From Bacillota bacterium (GTDB lineage Bacteria > Bacillota_I > Bacilli_A > Izemoplasmatales > Hujiaoplasmataceae): a stretch of 32,374 nt of DNA. The notes beneath the pieces were generated by a model. It did not search any database and was not told the DNA's origin. It was given only the letters and a program-made list of their open reading frames with translations. The stretch covers positions 1-32,374 of the forward strand of contig JAKLGB010000008.1 in the NCBI GenBank assembly GCA_022710895.1, given 5' to 3'. This document shows, in pieces, positions 19,008 through 26,617 of the stretch. The position numbers and the translations under genes are program-made. The stretch's first letter is position 1; the number at the start of each line of letters is the position of its first letter.

Positions 19008-19328
19008 ATGAGTTTATTTGAAAAGAAAAAAGCGCCAACGACTCCCGACATCGGCTTTGACAGTTTGGAATTCTACCGGGTTCAGGATTCCACAAAAATC
19101 TACGAGTACGCCGAACGGATCATGCATCGGATTCCCATCGTCCTCAACTTCGCCGACTGCCTCATCACCGAAGCCAACGAAGTGTTGATGTTTTTGACCG
19201 GCGTGCTATACGCCTGCGACGGAGAAATCGTCAAAATTCAAGATAAAATCTACCTGATGGCGCAGAAGAACGACTTGAACGGACCCACCCTCAAACGGTT
19301 CATCAGTCAGTATAGCGCCAAGAAATGA
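19008..19328 (+). CDS. sepF: Short cell-division protein SepF
   Basis: SepF anchors and bundles FtsZ filaments at the membrane. Here it has only 106 aa, against about 140-150 in most Bacillota. A short N-terminal MSLFEKKK could be the membrane-binding helix. The core SepF fold covers about 25-100 (RIPIVLNFADCLITEANEVL, MFLTGVLYACDGEIVKI, YLMAQKN). The linker between tip and core is nearly absent. The ATG is 2 nt after the yggS stop with GAGGGA 5 nt upstream. An in-frame ATG at 19002 would add two residues. It lies in the canonical yggS-sepF-yggT order. Confidence 0.88.
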   Translation: MSLFEKKKAPTTPDIGFDSLEFYRVQDSTKIYEYAERIMHRIPIVLNFADCLITEANEVLMFLTGVLYACDGEIVKIQDKIYLMAQKNDLNGPTLKRFISQYSAKK

Positions 19329-19332
19329 TCCG

Positions 19333-19587
19333 ATGACTGTCCTTTACCAGATCCTGCAGTACGGTTATCTCGTCCTTTATGTGTACTATCTCATCATCGT
19401 CTTGAAGATCATTTTGTCTTGGACCCCGCTGGTCAAAACCGGGTTTTATGCCTTCCTGCACAAGATCACGGCACCCTATACCGACCTTTTTCACGGCTGG
19501 TTGGTGATCGGCCACATCGATCTGACTCCGCTGTTGGGAATCATCCTGTACCAATTGATCCTTGCCTTCATCGGAGCGGCCTTATAA
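19333..19587 (+). CDS. yggT: YggT family (YlmG-like) membrane protein
   Basis: This 84-aa integral membrane protein has two hydrophobic segments (about 8-30 and 63-83) flanking a loop with LSWTPLVK and the family pattern ITAPYTDLFHG. YggT proteins lie beside sepF in many Gram-positives and have been linked to division or membrane organisation. Their exact task is not settled. The gene starts 4 nt after the sepF stop and its stop codon overlaps the base of a terminator hairpin, so it is the last gene of the operon. ylmH and divIVA, which usually follow in Bacillus, are missing. Confidence 0.9.
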   Translation: MTVLYQILQYGYLVLYVYYLIIVLKIILSWTPLVKTGFYAFLHKITAPYTDLFHGWLVIGHIDLTPLLGIILYQLILAFIGAAL

Positions 19588-19611
19588 GGAAAGCGATTTT
19601 CCTTGTTTTTT
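19586..19611 (+). terminator. Terminator of the mgtE-yggT operon
   Basis: A 7-bp stem AAGGAAA / TTTCCTT (19586-19592, 19598-19604) with a 5-nt loop is followed by G and six T's (19606-19611). The stem includes part of the yggT stop codon, and the T-run contains the -35 of the ileS promoter. Confidence 0.8.
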
Positions 19612-19631
19612 GTCGGGGGATTTGCTATAAT
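19603..19631 (+). promoter_or_regulatory. Promoter of the Ile T-box / ileS
   Basis: TTGTTT (19603-19608) and an extended -10 TG-n-TATAAT (19623-19631) are 17 bp apart. Transcription should start near 19638, at the beginning of the T-box leader. Confidence 0.82.
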
Positions 19632-19637
19632 GATGCC

Positions 19638-19861
19638 ATCAAGAAAGCGAAGATCGGGACAACGCCGCAATTCGACGCTTGGCAGAGACCGGACGGTTGG
19701 TGAAAGTCCGGAAGCGTCCATTACGGAAATCCCCCGAGAGCGAACCCCCGAAACGACAGTAGGCGGTTCCGCAGCCGGCGTTATCGGCTCCGAGTGCCGG
19801 CTTTAGGCCGGAACAAAGGTGGTACCGCGGTGAAAATCGTCCTTTTCGGATGATTTTTTTT
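19638..19861 (+). promoter_or_regulatory. T-box riboswitch (Ile) upstream of ileS
   Basis: The leader senses uncharged tRNA-Ile and controls read-through into ileS. Stem I has an apical arm GACGCTT / AAGCGTC (19674-19680, 19712-19718) and CCGGAC / GTCCGG (19689-19694, 19706-19711) around a GGTTGGTGAAA loop. The specifier loop GGAAATCCCCC carries ATC (19729-19731), an Ile codon. The T-box consensus AAGGTGGTACCGCG lies at 19816-19829, and its TGGT pairs with the tRNA ACCA end. A terminator follows (19833-19857). Confidence 0.95.
19833..19861 (+). terminator. Regulated terminator of the Ile T-box
   Basis: AAAATCGTCC (19833-19842) pairs with GGATGATTTT (19848-19857) with one wobble, followed by more T's. 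It would compete with the antiterminator formed by the T-box sequence. Confidence 0.85.
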
Positions 19862-19885
19862 ATTTTCAGGAAGAAGAGGGAAACA

Positions 19886-22624
19886 ATGGAAGAAAAAAAG
19901 AGTTTTAAAGACACATTGCTCATGCCGCAGACGGAGTTTCCGATGCGGGGAAATCTCGGTCAGCGCGAACCGGAGATCCAAGCCCGATGGGATGAAATGG
20001 ATCTTTACGGGAAACGGCTGGCCAAAAACGAAGGCCATCCGCACTACGTTCTTCATGACGGACCTCCCTATGCCAACGGAAACATCCATGTCGGTCATGC
20101 TTTGAACAAGTCACTGAAGGACTTTGTCCTTCGGTACAAGAGCATGAGCGGTTTTTACGTTCGTTATGTTCCCGGTTGGGATACGCATGGCTTGCCGATC
20201 GAAAACGCCTTGTCCAAAGACCGCAAAGTCAACCGCAAAGCGATGTCGGTGGCCGAATTCCGGAAATTGTGCGAACAATATGCCTTGGAACAGATCGCGA
20301 CCCAGAAAACCCAATTCCGGCGGTTCGGGATTTTGGGCGAATGGGATCGTCCCTACGTCACTTTGGACAAAGGCTTTGAAGCCGCGCAGTTGCGACTTTT
20401 TGCTCAGATGGTGGGAAAAGGCTTGATTTTCAAAGGCTTGAAACCCGTCTACTGGTCTCCCTCTTCCGAATCGGCGCTCGCCGAAGCGGAAATCGAATAT
20501 CAGGACATCGCTTCTCCCTCGATTTATGTGGCGATGCCCGCCGTCGATACCCGCGGCATTCTACCAAAAAATGCCGAATTTTTGGTTTGGACCACCACCC
20601 CGTGGACGATTCCGGCCAACCTCGCCATCTGCGCCGGTCCGGACATCGATTACGTCCTCCTAAAGACGGACGGAAATCGGTTGTTCGTCTGCGCCAAAGC
20701 GCTCGCCGAACCGCTCAAGACGATTCTCGGTTGGGAAAAGGCCGATGTTCTCAAAACGGTCAAAGGCGCCGAACTGGAAGGGATGACCTATCGTCATCCC
20801 TTGTATGATCGGGTTTCCCCGCTGATATTGGGTTCACACGTTACCGTCGAAGACGGTACCGGCCTCGTCCATACCGCTCCGGGACACGGGGAAGACGACT
20901 TTGTCGTTGGACAGAAGTATTCCCTCCCCGCCTATTGCCCGGTCGACGAACGCGGATGCATGACCGCCGAAGCCGGGGAGCGATTCCGCGGACTTTTCGT
21001 CGACGATTGCAATCCCGTGGTCATCCAAGCTCTTCAGGAAGCCGGGGCACTGCTCAAAGTCGCATCCATCGTTCATAGTTATCCGCATGACTGGCGGACC
21101 CATCAACCGGTCATTTTTCGGGCGACCCCGCAATGGTTCGCTTCGATCGAAGCCTTGAAAGAGGACATTCTGAGAGCCATTCAAACGGTCCGCTGGGTTC
21201 CTTCGTGGGGGGAAATCCGTTTGGCCAACATGATCAAGGAACGCGAAGGTTGGTGTATTTCCCGACAACGCGCCTGGGGTGTTCCGATTCCCGTGTTCTA
21301 TACCGAAAAGGGCACGGCGATTCTTGACGAAGCCCTGATTCGGCACATCGCCGATCTGTTCGAACGCGAAGGATCCAACGCCTGGTTTGAAAAGAGTCCC
21401 AAAGAATTACTACCGGAAGGTTACACCCATCCCGATTCCCCCAACGGCGTCTTCACCAAAGAAACCGACATCATGGACGTCTGGTTCGACTCCGGATCGA
21501 GCCATCACGGCGGGATGATGGAAAAAGGCTTGCCCTATCCTGCGGACTTGTATTTGGAAGGTTCCGACCAATACCGCGGCTGGTTCAATTCCTCGTTGAC
21601 CACGGGGGTGGCGACGATGGGCAAAAGCCCCTATCGTACGGTCGTTTCCCACGGCTTCGTTTTGGACGGAGAAGGCCGGAAAATGTCGAAATCGCTGGGC
21701 AACGTCGTCGACCCGATCAAGATTGCCAACACCCTCGGGGCGGACATTTTCCGCTTGTGGGTTGCCAGCGTCGCCTATCAATCCGATGTCCGCATTTCCG
21801 ATGAATTGATCAATCAGGTCACGGAAACGTATCGAAAAATCCGCAACACCTTCAAATTCATGCTCGGAAACCTCTTTGATTTCGATTATCATGTCGATGC
21901 CGTGGCGTGGGACTCCCTGCCCGAAATCGACCGCTTCCTGTTGGTCAAAACCGATCGCCTCTTGCGCGAATGCCTGGGAGCTTATGAGGAATTCAAGTTC
22001 GACGAGGTCACGCGGCGGATCGCCAATTTCGTCAACTTCATCTCCTCGTTCTATTTGGATTTTACCAAAGACATCCTGTACATCGAACGGGCGGACGCTC
22101 CCGCCCGCCGGGCGGTCCAAACCGTCATCCATCGCATGACGGACGTCCTTCTCCGGCTGTTGACCCCGATTTTGCCGCATACGGCTTCGGAGGCCTACGG
22201 ATTCCTTGCTCATCGGGACGAAGAAGACGTCTATCTGCTGGACATGCCGGCGGTTCGTTACGAAAATGCGGAACTCGAAGCCCGCTACGACCGTTTCCTT
22301 TCTTTCCGGGAAACGGTGCTCAAAGCCTTGGAAGAAGCACGGGCGGCGAAAGTAATCGGCAAAAGTTTCAATGCCAAACTCGTATTGTATCCCAAAGGGG
22401 AAACGGTGGACCTGTTGGATCGTTGCCAAATCAATCTCCAACAGGTGTTCATCGTCTCGCAATTGGAAATCCGCAAAGACGGTTACGGAGCCTTCAAGGG
22501 GGACGATGTATCCATCGACGTTCTTCCCGCGGAAGGAATCGTTTGCGACCGCTGCTGGCAAGTGGTCGGACACGTCGACGAAGACGGTTTGTGCGACCGT
22601 TGCCGGTCGGTTTTGTCGCGTTGA
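19886..22624 (+). CDS. ileS: Isoleucyl-tRNA synthetase IleS
   Basis: IleS charges tRNA-Ile and edits mischarged Val. The 912-aa protein has the class I HIGH motif as GNIHVGHALNK, the CP1 editing domain (WTTTPWTIPANLAI, HTAPGHGEDDF), the KMSKS loop GRKMSKSLGNV, the anticodon-binding domain, and a C-terminal zinc finger CDRCW...CDRC. The frame continues upstream through the terminator, but ATG 19886 with AGAGGG just before it is the natural start. The length matches bacterial-type IleS (about 920 aa). Regulation is by the T-box directly upstream. No clear terminator is seen downstream before the next promoter. Confidence 0.98.
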   Translation: MEEKKSFKDTLLMPQTEFPMRGNLGQREPEIQARWDEMDLYGKRLAKNEGHPHYVLHDGPPYANGNIHVGHALNKSLKDFVLRYKSMSGFYVRYVPGWDTHGLPIENALSKDRKVNRKAMSVAEFRKLCEQYALEQIATQKTQFRRFGILGEWDRPYVTLDKGFEAAQLRLFAQMVGKGLIFKGLKPVYWSPSSESALAEAEIEYQDIASPSIYVAMPAVDTRGILPKNAEFLVWTTTPWTIPANLAICAGPDIDYVLLKTDGNRLFVCAKALAEPLKTILGWEKADVLKTVKGAELEGMTYRHPLYDRVSPLILGSHVTVEDGTGLVHTAPGHGEDDFVVGQKYSLPAYCPVDERGCMTAEAGERFRGLFVDDCNPVVIQALQEAGALLKVASIVHSYPHDWRTHQPVIFRATPQWFASIEALKEDILRAIQTVRWVPSWGEIRLANMIKEREGWCISRQRAWGVPIPVFYTEKGTAILDEALIRHIADLFEREGSNAWFEKSPKELLPEGYTHPDSPNGVFTKETDIMDVWFDSGSSHHGGMMEKGLPYPADLYLEGSDQYRGWFNSSLTTGVATMGKSPYRTVVSHGFVLDGEGRKMSKSLGNVVDPIKIANTLGADIFRLWVASVAYQSDVRISDELINQVTETYRKIRNTFKFMLGNLFDFDYHVDAVAWDSLPEIDRFLLVKTDRLLRECLGAYEEFKFDEVTRRIANFVNFISSFYLDFTKDILYIERADAPARRAVQTVIHRMTDVLLRLLTPILPHTASEAYGFLAHRDEEDVYLLDMPAVRYENAELEARYDRFLSFRETVLKALEEARAAKVIGKSFNAKLVLYPKGETVDLLDRCQINLQQVFIVSQLEIRKDGYGAFKGDDVSIDVLPAEGIVCDRCWQVVGHVDEDGLCDRCRSVLSR

Positions 22625-22675
22625 CCGCTTTATCCCGGAACCATGGGTTCTCGGTCGGGCGTCTCCCTCGTCGAT

Positions 22676-22704
22676 TTGACAAAAAGGCACACGTTTAGTA
22701 TAAT
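22676..22704 (+). promoter_or_regulatory. Perfect-consensus SigA promoter
   Basis: TTGACA (22676-22681) and TATAAT (22699-22704) with a 17-bp spacer match the SigA consensus at all 12 positions. It is 24 bp ahead of the YczE-like gene and probably drives that gene, deoC, the unknown gene and deoD, and perhaps the M16 pair. Confidence 0.9.
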
Positions 22705-22727
22705 TTTCATCGACTCGGAGGCATTTC

Positions 22728-23384
22728 ATGAAGACCGGAATCACCGTGTCCCGCTCCCTTCGGTATTTGCTGGGACTGGCCTTGCTTTCCTTGGGGGTCA
22801 TCCTGGCTTTCAAAGCCGATCTGGGGGTTCTTTCCGCGGACAACCTCACCTATATTGTCGCCCTTTTGATGGGCACGACGTTGGGAACGGCATCGTTCCT
22901 CATCTGTTCGGGAATCATCGTATTCTTGCTTGTGGTGTACCGAAAATGGAATTTTCTTTTCCTTTTCGTGCAAGTCGGACTGTTTTCGCCGCTGATGGAC
23001 TTTTGGGACCTGACGGTTCTCGAGTCTTTTGCCCCGCAAGGGTGGGTCCGATACGCCACGTTTCTGGCGGCGCTGTTTCTGATTCCGCTGGGCAATGCGG
23101 TTTTGATTCGCACCACCTATCCGGCGGGCATCTATGACGAATTGATGTTTTTTACCGCTCGGCTGACCCGATTCCGATTGCCCGCTGCCCGTCTCCTCAA
23201 CGAAATCGTTCTCATCGGCGTTGCGCTTGTCCTCAGTTTTTCCACCGGGAACGGGTGGGGATCGGTTCGCTGGGGGACGTTTGTTCTCGCCGTTTCGATC
23301 GGCCCCTTGATCAAGGGGTATTTGCAAGGCTTTGATAAAATCACTTCATCCGGGAGGAACCGCTTATGGAAATCCGGCAATTAA
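22728..23384 (+). CDS. YczE/YitT-like integral membrane protein
   Basis: The 218-aa protein has about five hydrophobic helices (near 10-27, 39-68, 72-90, 104-125 and 160-200). It starts [34 protein letters not shown], which resembles the YczE/YyaS group of DUF161/YitT-related membrane proteins. Their substrate is unknown, so no transport function is assigned. CGGAGG lies 7 nt ahead of the ATG, under a perfect promoter. Its 3' end overlaps deoC by 19 nt, so the two are translationally coupled. A link to nucleoside metabolism is suggested only by this position. Confidence 0.75.
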   Translation: MKTGITVSRSLRYLLGLALLSLGVILAFKADLGVLSADNLTYIVALLMGTTLGTASFLICSGIIVFLLVVYRKWNFLFLFVQVGLFSPLMDFWDLTVLESFAPQGWVRYATFLAALFLIPLGNAVLIRTTYPAGIYDELMFFTARLTRFRLPAARLLNEIVLIGVALVLSFSTGNGWGSVRWGTFVLAVSIGPLIKGYLQGFDKITSSGRNRLWKSGN

Positions 23385-24022
23385 TTGACCACACCTATCT
23401 CAAACCCGTCGGCACTCGCAAGGAAATCGATGCACTGATCGGCGAAGCCGTCGAGCATCGGTTCAAAAGCGTATGCATCCAACCCTGCTTCGTCGCCTAC
23501 GCCAAAGCCAAACTCGAGCGCACCGGGGTCCTCGTCTGCACGGTGATCGGTTTCCCTTTGGGGGCCAATACGACCGAAACCAAAGTATTTGAAACCTTAA
23601 ATGCCGTGGCCAATGGAGCCGATGAGATCGACATGGTCATCAACATCGGCGAATTGAAAGCCGGAAATCTGGACTACGTCCGTTCGGAAATCGACAGCGT
23701 CGTCAAGGCCGCCTCCGGCCGTTTGGTGAAGGTCATCATCGAAACCTGTTATCTCACGAAGGACGAAATCGTCGCTGCCAGTGACATTGTCGGCCGTACC
23801 GGCGCGACTTTTGTCAAAACCTCGACCGGTTTCGGCCCTGCCGGAGCTACTCCCGAAGACGTTCGCCTGATGAAAGCCAACGCTCGGGGGAAAGAAGTTA
23901 AAGCCGCCGGCGGCGTCCGGACCCGCGAGGACTTGGACAAGATGGTCGATGCCGGTGCCACCCGCATCGGCACATCCAACGGTGTCGCCCTCGTCCAAAA
24001 CGGTCAAGGAAGCGGTTATTGA
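23366..24022 (+). CDS. deoC: Deoxyribose-phosphate aldolase DeoC
   Basis: DeoC cleaves 2-deoxyribose-5-phosphate to glyceraldehyde-3-phosphate and acetaldehyde through a Schiff base. In 218 aa the TIM-barrel motifs are visible: IDHTYLKP at the N-terminus, [29 protein letters not shown] (Asp89), the Schiff-base Lys151 in FVKTSTGF, and Lys179 in VKAAGGVRT. The C-terminal [11 protein letters not shown] binds phosphate. The start lies inside the end of the YczE-like gene, with GGGAGGAAC just upstream. The stop overlaps the next start (TGATG). It works after DeoD and DeoB, whose genes lie at 24609 and 1063. Confidence 0.97.
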   Translation: MEIRQLIDHTYLKPVGTRKEIDALIGEAVEHRFKSVCIQPCFVAYAKAKLERTGVLVCTVIGFPLGANTTETKVFETLNAVANGADEIDMVINIGELKAGNLDYVRSEIDSVVKAASGRLVKVIIETCYLTKDEIVAASDIVGRTGATFVKTSTGFGPAGATPEDVRLMKANARGKEVKAAGGVRTREDLDKMVDAGATRIGTSNGVALVQNGQGSGY

Positions 24023-24603
24023 TGAAAAAGGCCGGTTTCCGGTCACGGACCGTCGCCGCCTTTCGTCCTTGGGAACCCCTCCGCCTTTTGATCATTCCGG
24101 TGGTGATCGCCGGTTTAGTGGCGCTTTTGTGGCTGGCGCTGTCCCAAGGGTTCGACGTCTGGCAGACTTTGCTGGTTTTCGTCGTGGCGCTGGTCTATTA
24201 TCTGGTTCGTTTGTGGTTGGGAAGATGGCGGATGTCCCGGTTGTTCTCTTCTCAGGAAACCGACGCCCGGTCCCGCTTCGTCGACCTTGATCTTTACATT
24301 CCCATCGGAGATGACCGCGGCGGGATGATTTCCCCGAAAAACGCCGCTCTCGGAAGCGATGCCGCCGGAGTATGGCTCATCACGTTCCGGATGCATCTGT
24401 TCGCCACTGTTCCTCAAGACGCCCTGCGTGTTCCGGTCGGCCCCGAGTTCCGAATTCTCTCGGTCAGTCCCGCCCGTTCCGGATTATTGCGGGTTCGCGC
24501 TTCGCTGATGCGTGAACCACTCGAATTCGTGCTCCTGGATGATCCTGCGCTCCGTTCTCTCCTCGATTCCAACCTTTCTCCATCTCCTCAGAAAGAAGAG
24601 TGA
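24022..24603 (+). CDS. Unknown membrane-anchored protein
   Basis: I do not recognise this 193-aa protein. It begins with a basic stretch ([18 protein letters not shown]). Two hydrophobic helices follow (about 20-41 and 45-64), and then a basic turn WLGRWRMSR. The remaining 125 residues look soluble and beta-rich (VDLDLYIPIG, GVWLITFRMHLFATVP, LRVRASLMREPLEFVLLD), which suggests a cytosolic domain on a two-helix hairpin, somewhat like bacterial PH-type proteins (weak inference). ATG 24022 overlaps the deoC stop as TGATG. A TTG at 24019 is possible but less likely. It sits between deoC and deoD, both nucleoside-salvage enzymes, with no intergenic gap. Confidence 0.8.
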   Translation: MKKAGFRSRTVAAFRPWEPLRLLIIPVVIAGLVALLWLALSQGFDVWQTLLVFVVALVYYLVRLWLGRWRMSRLFSSQETDARSRFVDLDLYIPIGDDRGGMISPKNAALGSDAAGVWLITFRMHLFATVPQDALRVPVGPEFRILSVSPARSGLLRVRASLMREPLEFVLLDDPALRSLLDSNLSPSPQKEE

Positions 24604-24608
24604 CTTTG

Positions 24609-25316
24609 ATGCCAACTCCCCATAATCACGCCCTAGAAGGCCAGATCGCCAAAACCGTCTTGATGCCCGGTGACCCGTTGCGGGCCAAATACATCGCCGA
24701 ACATTTTTTGGAAAACGTGGTCTGTTTCAATACCGTCCGCAATATGTTCGGATATACCGGAACCTATCAAGGGAAACGGATTTCCGTCATGGGTTCGGGA
24801 ATGGGAATGCCTTCGATCGGCATCTATTCCTATGAGCTGTACAAATTTTTCGGCGTCGAACGGATCGTCCGCATCGGTTCCGCGGGTTCCTATTCCCCCG
24901 ATTTGAAGCTTTTTGACGTCATGTTGGTCACCGAATCCTGGAGCGAGTCCAGTTACGCTCGGACCCAAAATGGGTCGCGAAAACACGTGATGCGCGCCAC
25001 CCCGGTCCTCACCCGCGAACTGCGTCAGATCGCCCGTCGGTTGGACATCCCCCTGCACCCGGGACGCGTCCATTCCAGCGACGTTTTCTACCATGAAACC
25101 CCCACGAATTTGGGAGAACTTCTGGGTAAGAAGAAGTGTTTGGCCGTGGAAATGGAATCTTTTGCCCTTTTCCATAATGCCTCCGTCCTCGGCAAACAGG
25201 CCGCCTGCCTTCTGACGATTTCCGATTCGCTCGTTACCCACGAGGAAACCACCCCCGAACAACGGGAAAAAGCTTTCACGCAGATGATGCGCGTGGCACT
25301 GGGCTTGGCGAAATAA
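24609..25316 (+). CDS. deoD: Purine-nucleoside phosphorylase DeoD
   Basis: DeoD splits purine (deoxy)nucleosides with phosphate into base and (deoxy)ribose-1-phosphate. The 235-aa protein is of the hexameric NP-I type. It shows VLMPGDPLRAKYIAE (phosphate site), MGSGMGMPSIGIYSYEL, RIGSAGS, the base-site region SSDVFYHE, AVEMESFALF and LTISDSL. The N-terminal MPTPHNHA is typical. A GTG at 24600 is in frame, but the family start is ATG 24609, with AGAAGAG upstream. It follows the unknown membrane-anchored gene by 5 nt. Its product is passed to DeoB and DeoC. Confidence 0.97.
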   Translation: MPTPHNHALEGQIAKTVLMPGDPLRAKYIAEHFLENVVCFNTVRNMFGYTGTYQGKRISVMGSGMGMPSIGIYSYELYKFFGVERIVRIGSAGSYSPDLKLFDVMLVTESWSESSYARTQNGSRKHVMRATPVLTRELRQIARRLDIPLHPGRVHSSDVFYHETPTNLGELLGKKKCLAVEMESFALFHNASVLGKQAACLLTISDSLVTHEETTPEQREKAFTQMMRVALGLAK

Positions 25317-25342
25317 TCTTTCATCCACCGAAAGGATTTTGC

Positions 25343-26617
25343 ATGGAACATCGCCGTTTTTCCGGCGTCGGATACACCCTTCAATGCATCCGCACCGCCA
25401 AATTCAAAACGTTTTTGATCGCGCTCCGCTTTGCGGGCGCTTTTTCTCATGAGACGCTGAACGTTCGCGCAATCCTTCCGGAATTGTTGCTGGACGGGAC
25501 GCGGAAAAGTCCCTCCCGCGAAGCCTTGCAACAGCGAATGGATGGGTTATACGGACTGTCCGTAACCCCTTCGACCGACAAAGTCGGACGCGCAAGCGTC
25601 ATCGGTTTCGATCTGAAAGCCGTGGACGGACGCTATCTTCCCGATGGATTCCCGACGCTGATCCCGGCGCTCGATTTGTTGCAGGAGATCATCTATCAGC
25701 CGAAACAATTCCGGGGCAACTTCCGGAAAAAGAACATTCAGGAAGAAGTCCGACTTCTCCGTGAAGAATTCGAAGCCGAATACGCGGATAAACCGGAGTG
25801 GGCTTATCAACGATTCATGAAGCTGATGTTCGCCGGGGAATTGCATCAATTCCGCGCCAAGGGCGATCCCGAAACCCTCGGTGATCTCCGCGCGGAAGAT
25901 TGTTTGCGAGCCTACCAAGATCTTTTGGCAAACGATCAGGTCACGATCCTCGCCGTCGGTGATTTCGATCCCGAAGTCTTGGCTTCGGCCATCGCCTCCC
26001 GGTTCCGGTTCGGCGGAAAAGGCGGGGGAGCCCCCTTGCTTGATTCCGAAACCGCGCCTCTGCGGGAACCGCGGTTGATCCGCGAATCCGGCGACCTCAG
26101 TCAAGCTCGCATCCATCTCGGATTTCGCTGGCCGATCCGGTTCGGAGATTCCGATTTTTATGCCGCCACGTTGGCCAACGCCGTCCTTGGAGAGTTTGAT
26201 CATTCGCGACTTTTCCGAAAAATCCGCGAAGAGCATTCGCTTTGTTATTTCATTCAATCCCAATACGACAGTAACAAAGGCTGTCTCAGCGTTCATGCCG
26301 GCACCGATCCCGAACAGGTAGATCGCGTCTTGGCTTTGATTGCAGAAAACCTCGAAGGCCTGCGCCGAGGAGATCTGTCGGACGAAGAACTGGCGTTGGC
26401 GAAAGAATCGGTGGCTAAACGCATTCGCCAAAACGCCGATTCCCCCGAGTCCTTGGCGATGCTGGATTTTCTGTATCATCGTCTTCTGGACCGTGAGTAT
26501 TCTCCCGAAGCGTCGTTGGCCCGGTTGGCCGCCGTGCAAAAGGAAGACGTCCTCGCCGCCCTCGGCCGCTTGCGCCCGGATCTGACCTACGTCGCCGAAG
26601 GGAGGGTTTCCCCATGA
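25343..26617 (+). CDS. M16-family peptidase-like protein without active site (YmfF-like)
   Basis: The 424-aa protein has the two-lobe M16 layout, with the second lobe carrying the ARIHLGFRWP and LFRKIREEHSLCYFIQS pattern. The expected HxxEH zinc motif is absent: the matching region reads ILPELLLDGTRKS. It is therefore probably the non-catalytic partner of the next protein, as in YmfF/YmfH pairs of Bacillota. AAAGGA is 8 nt before the ATG. The stop overlaps the next ATG, so the two products would be made in equal amounts. The substrate is unknown. It follows deoD by 26 nt with no visible promoter. Confidence 0.88.
   Translation: MEHRRFSGVGYTLQCIRTAKFKTFLIALRFAGAFSHETLNVRAILPELLLDGTRKSPSREALQQRMDGLYGLSVTPSTDKVGRASVIGFDLKAVDGRYLPDGFPTLIPALDLLQEIIYQPKQFRGNFRKKNIQEEVRLLREEFEAEYADKPEWAYQRFMKLMFAGELHQFRAKGDPETLGDLRAEDCLRAYQDLLANDQVTILAVGDFDPEVLASAIASRFRFGGKGGGAPLLDSETAPLREPRLIRESGDLSQARIHLGFRWPIRFGDSDFYAATLANAVLGEFDHSRLFRKIREEHSLCYFIQSQYDSNKGCLSVHAGTDPEQVDRVLALIAENLEGLRRGDLSDEELALAKESVAKRIRQNADSPESLAMLDFLYHRLLDREYSPEASLARLAAVQKEDVLAALGRLRPDLTYVAEGRVSP

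Noticed and set aside
22625-22675. Intrinsic terminator after ileS
   Set aside because: GAACC-ATG-GGTTC can form a 5-bp hairpin, but no T-run follows.
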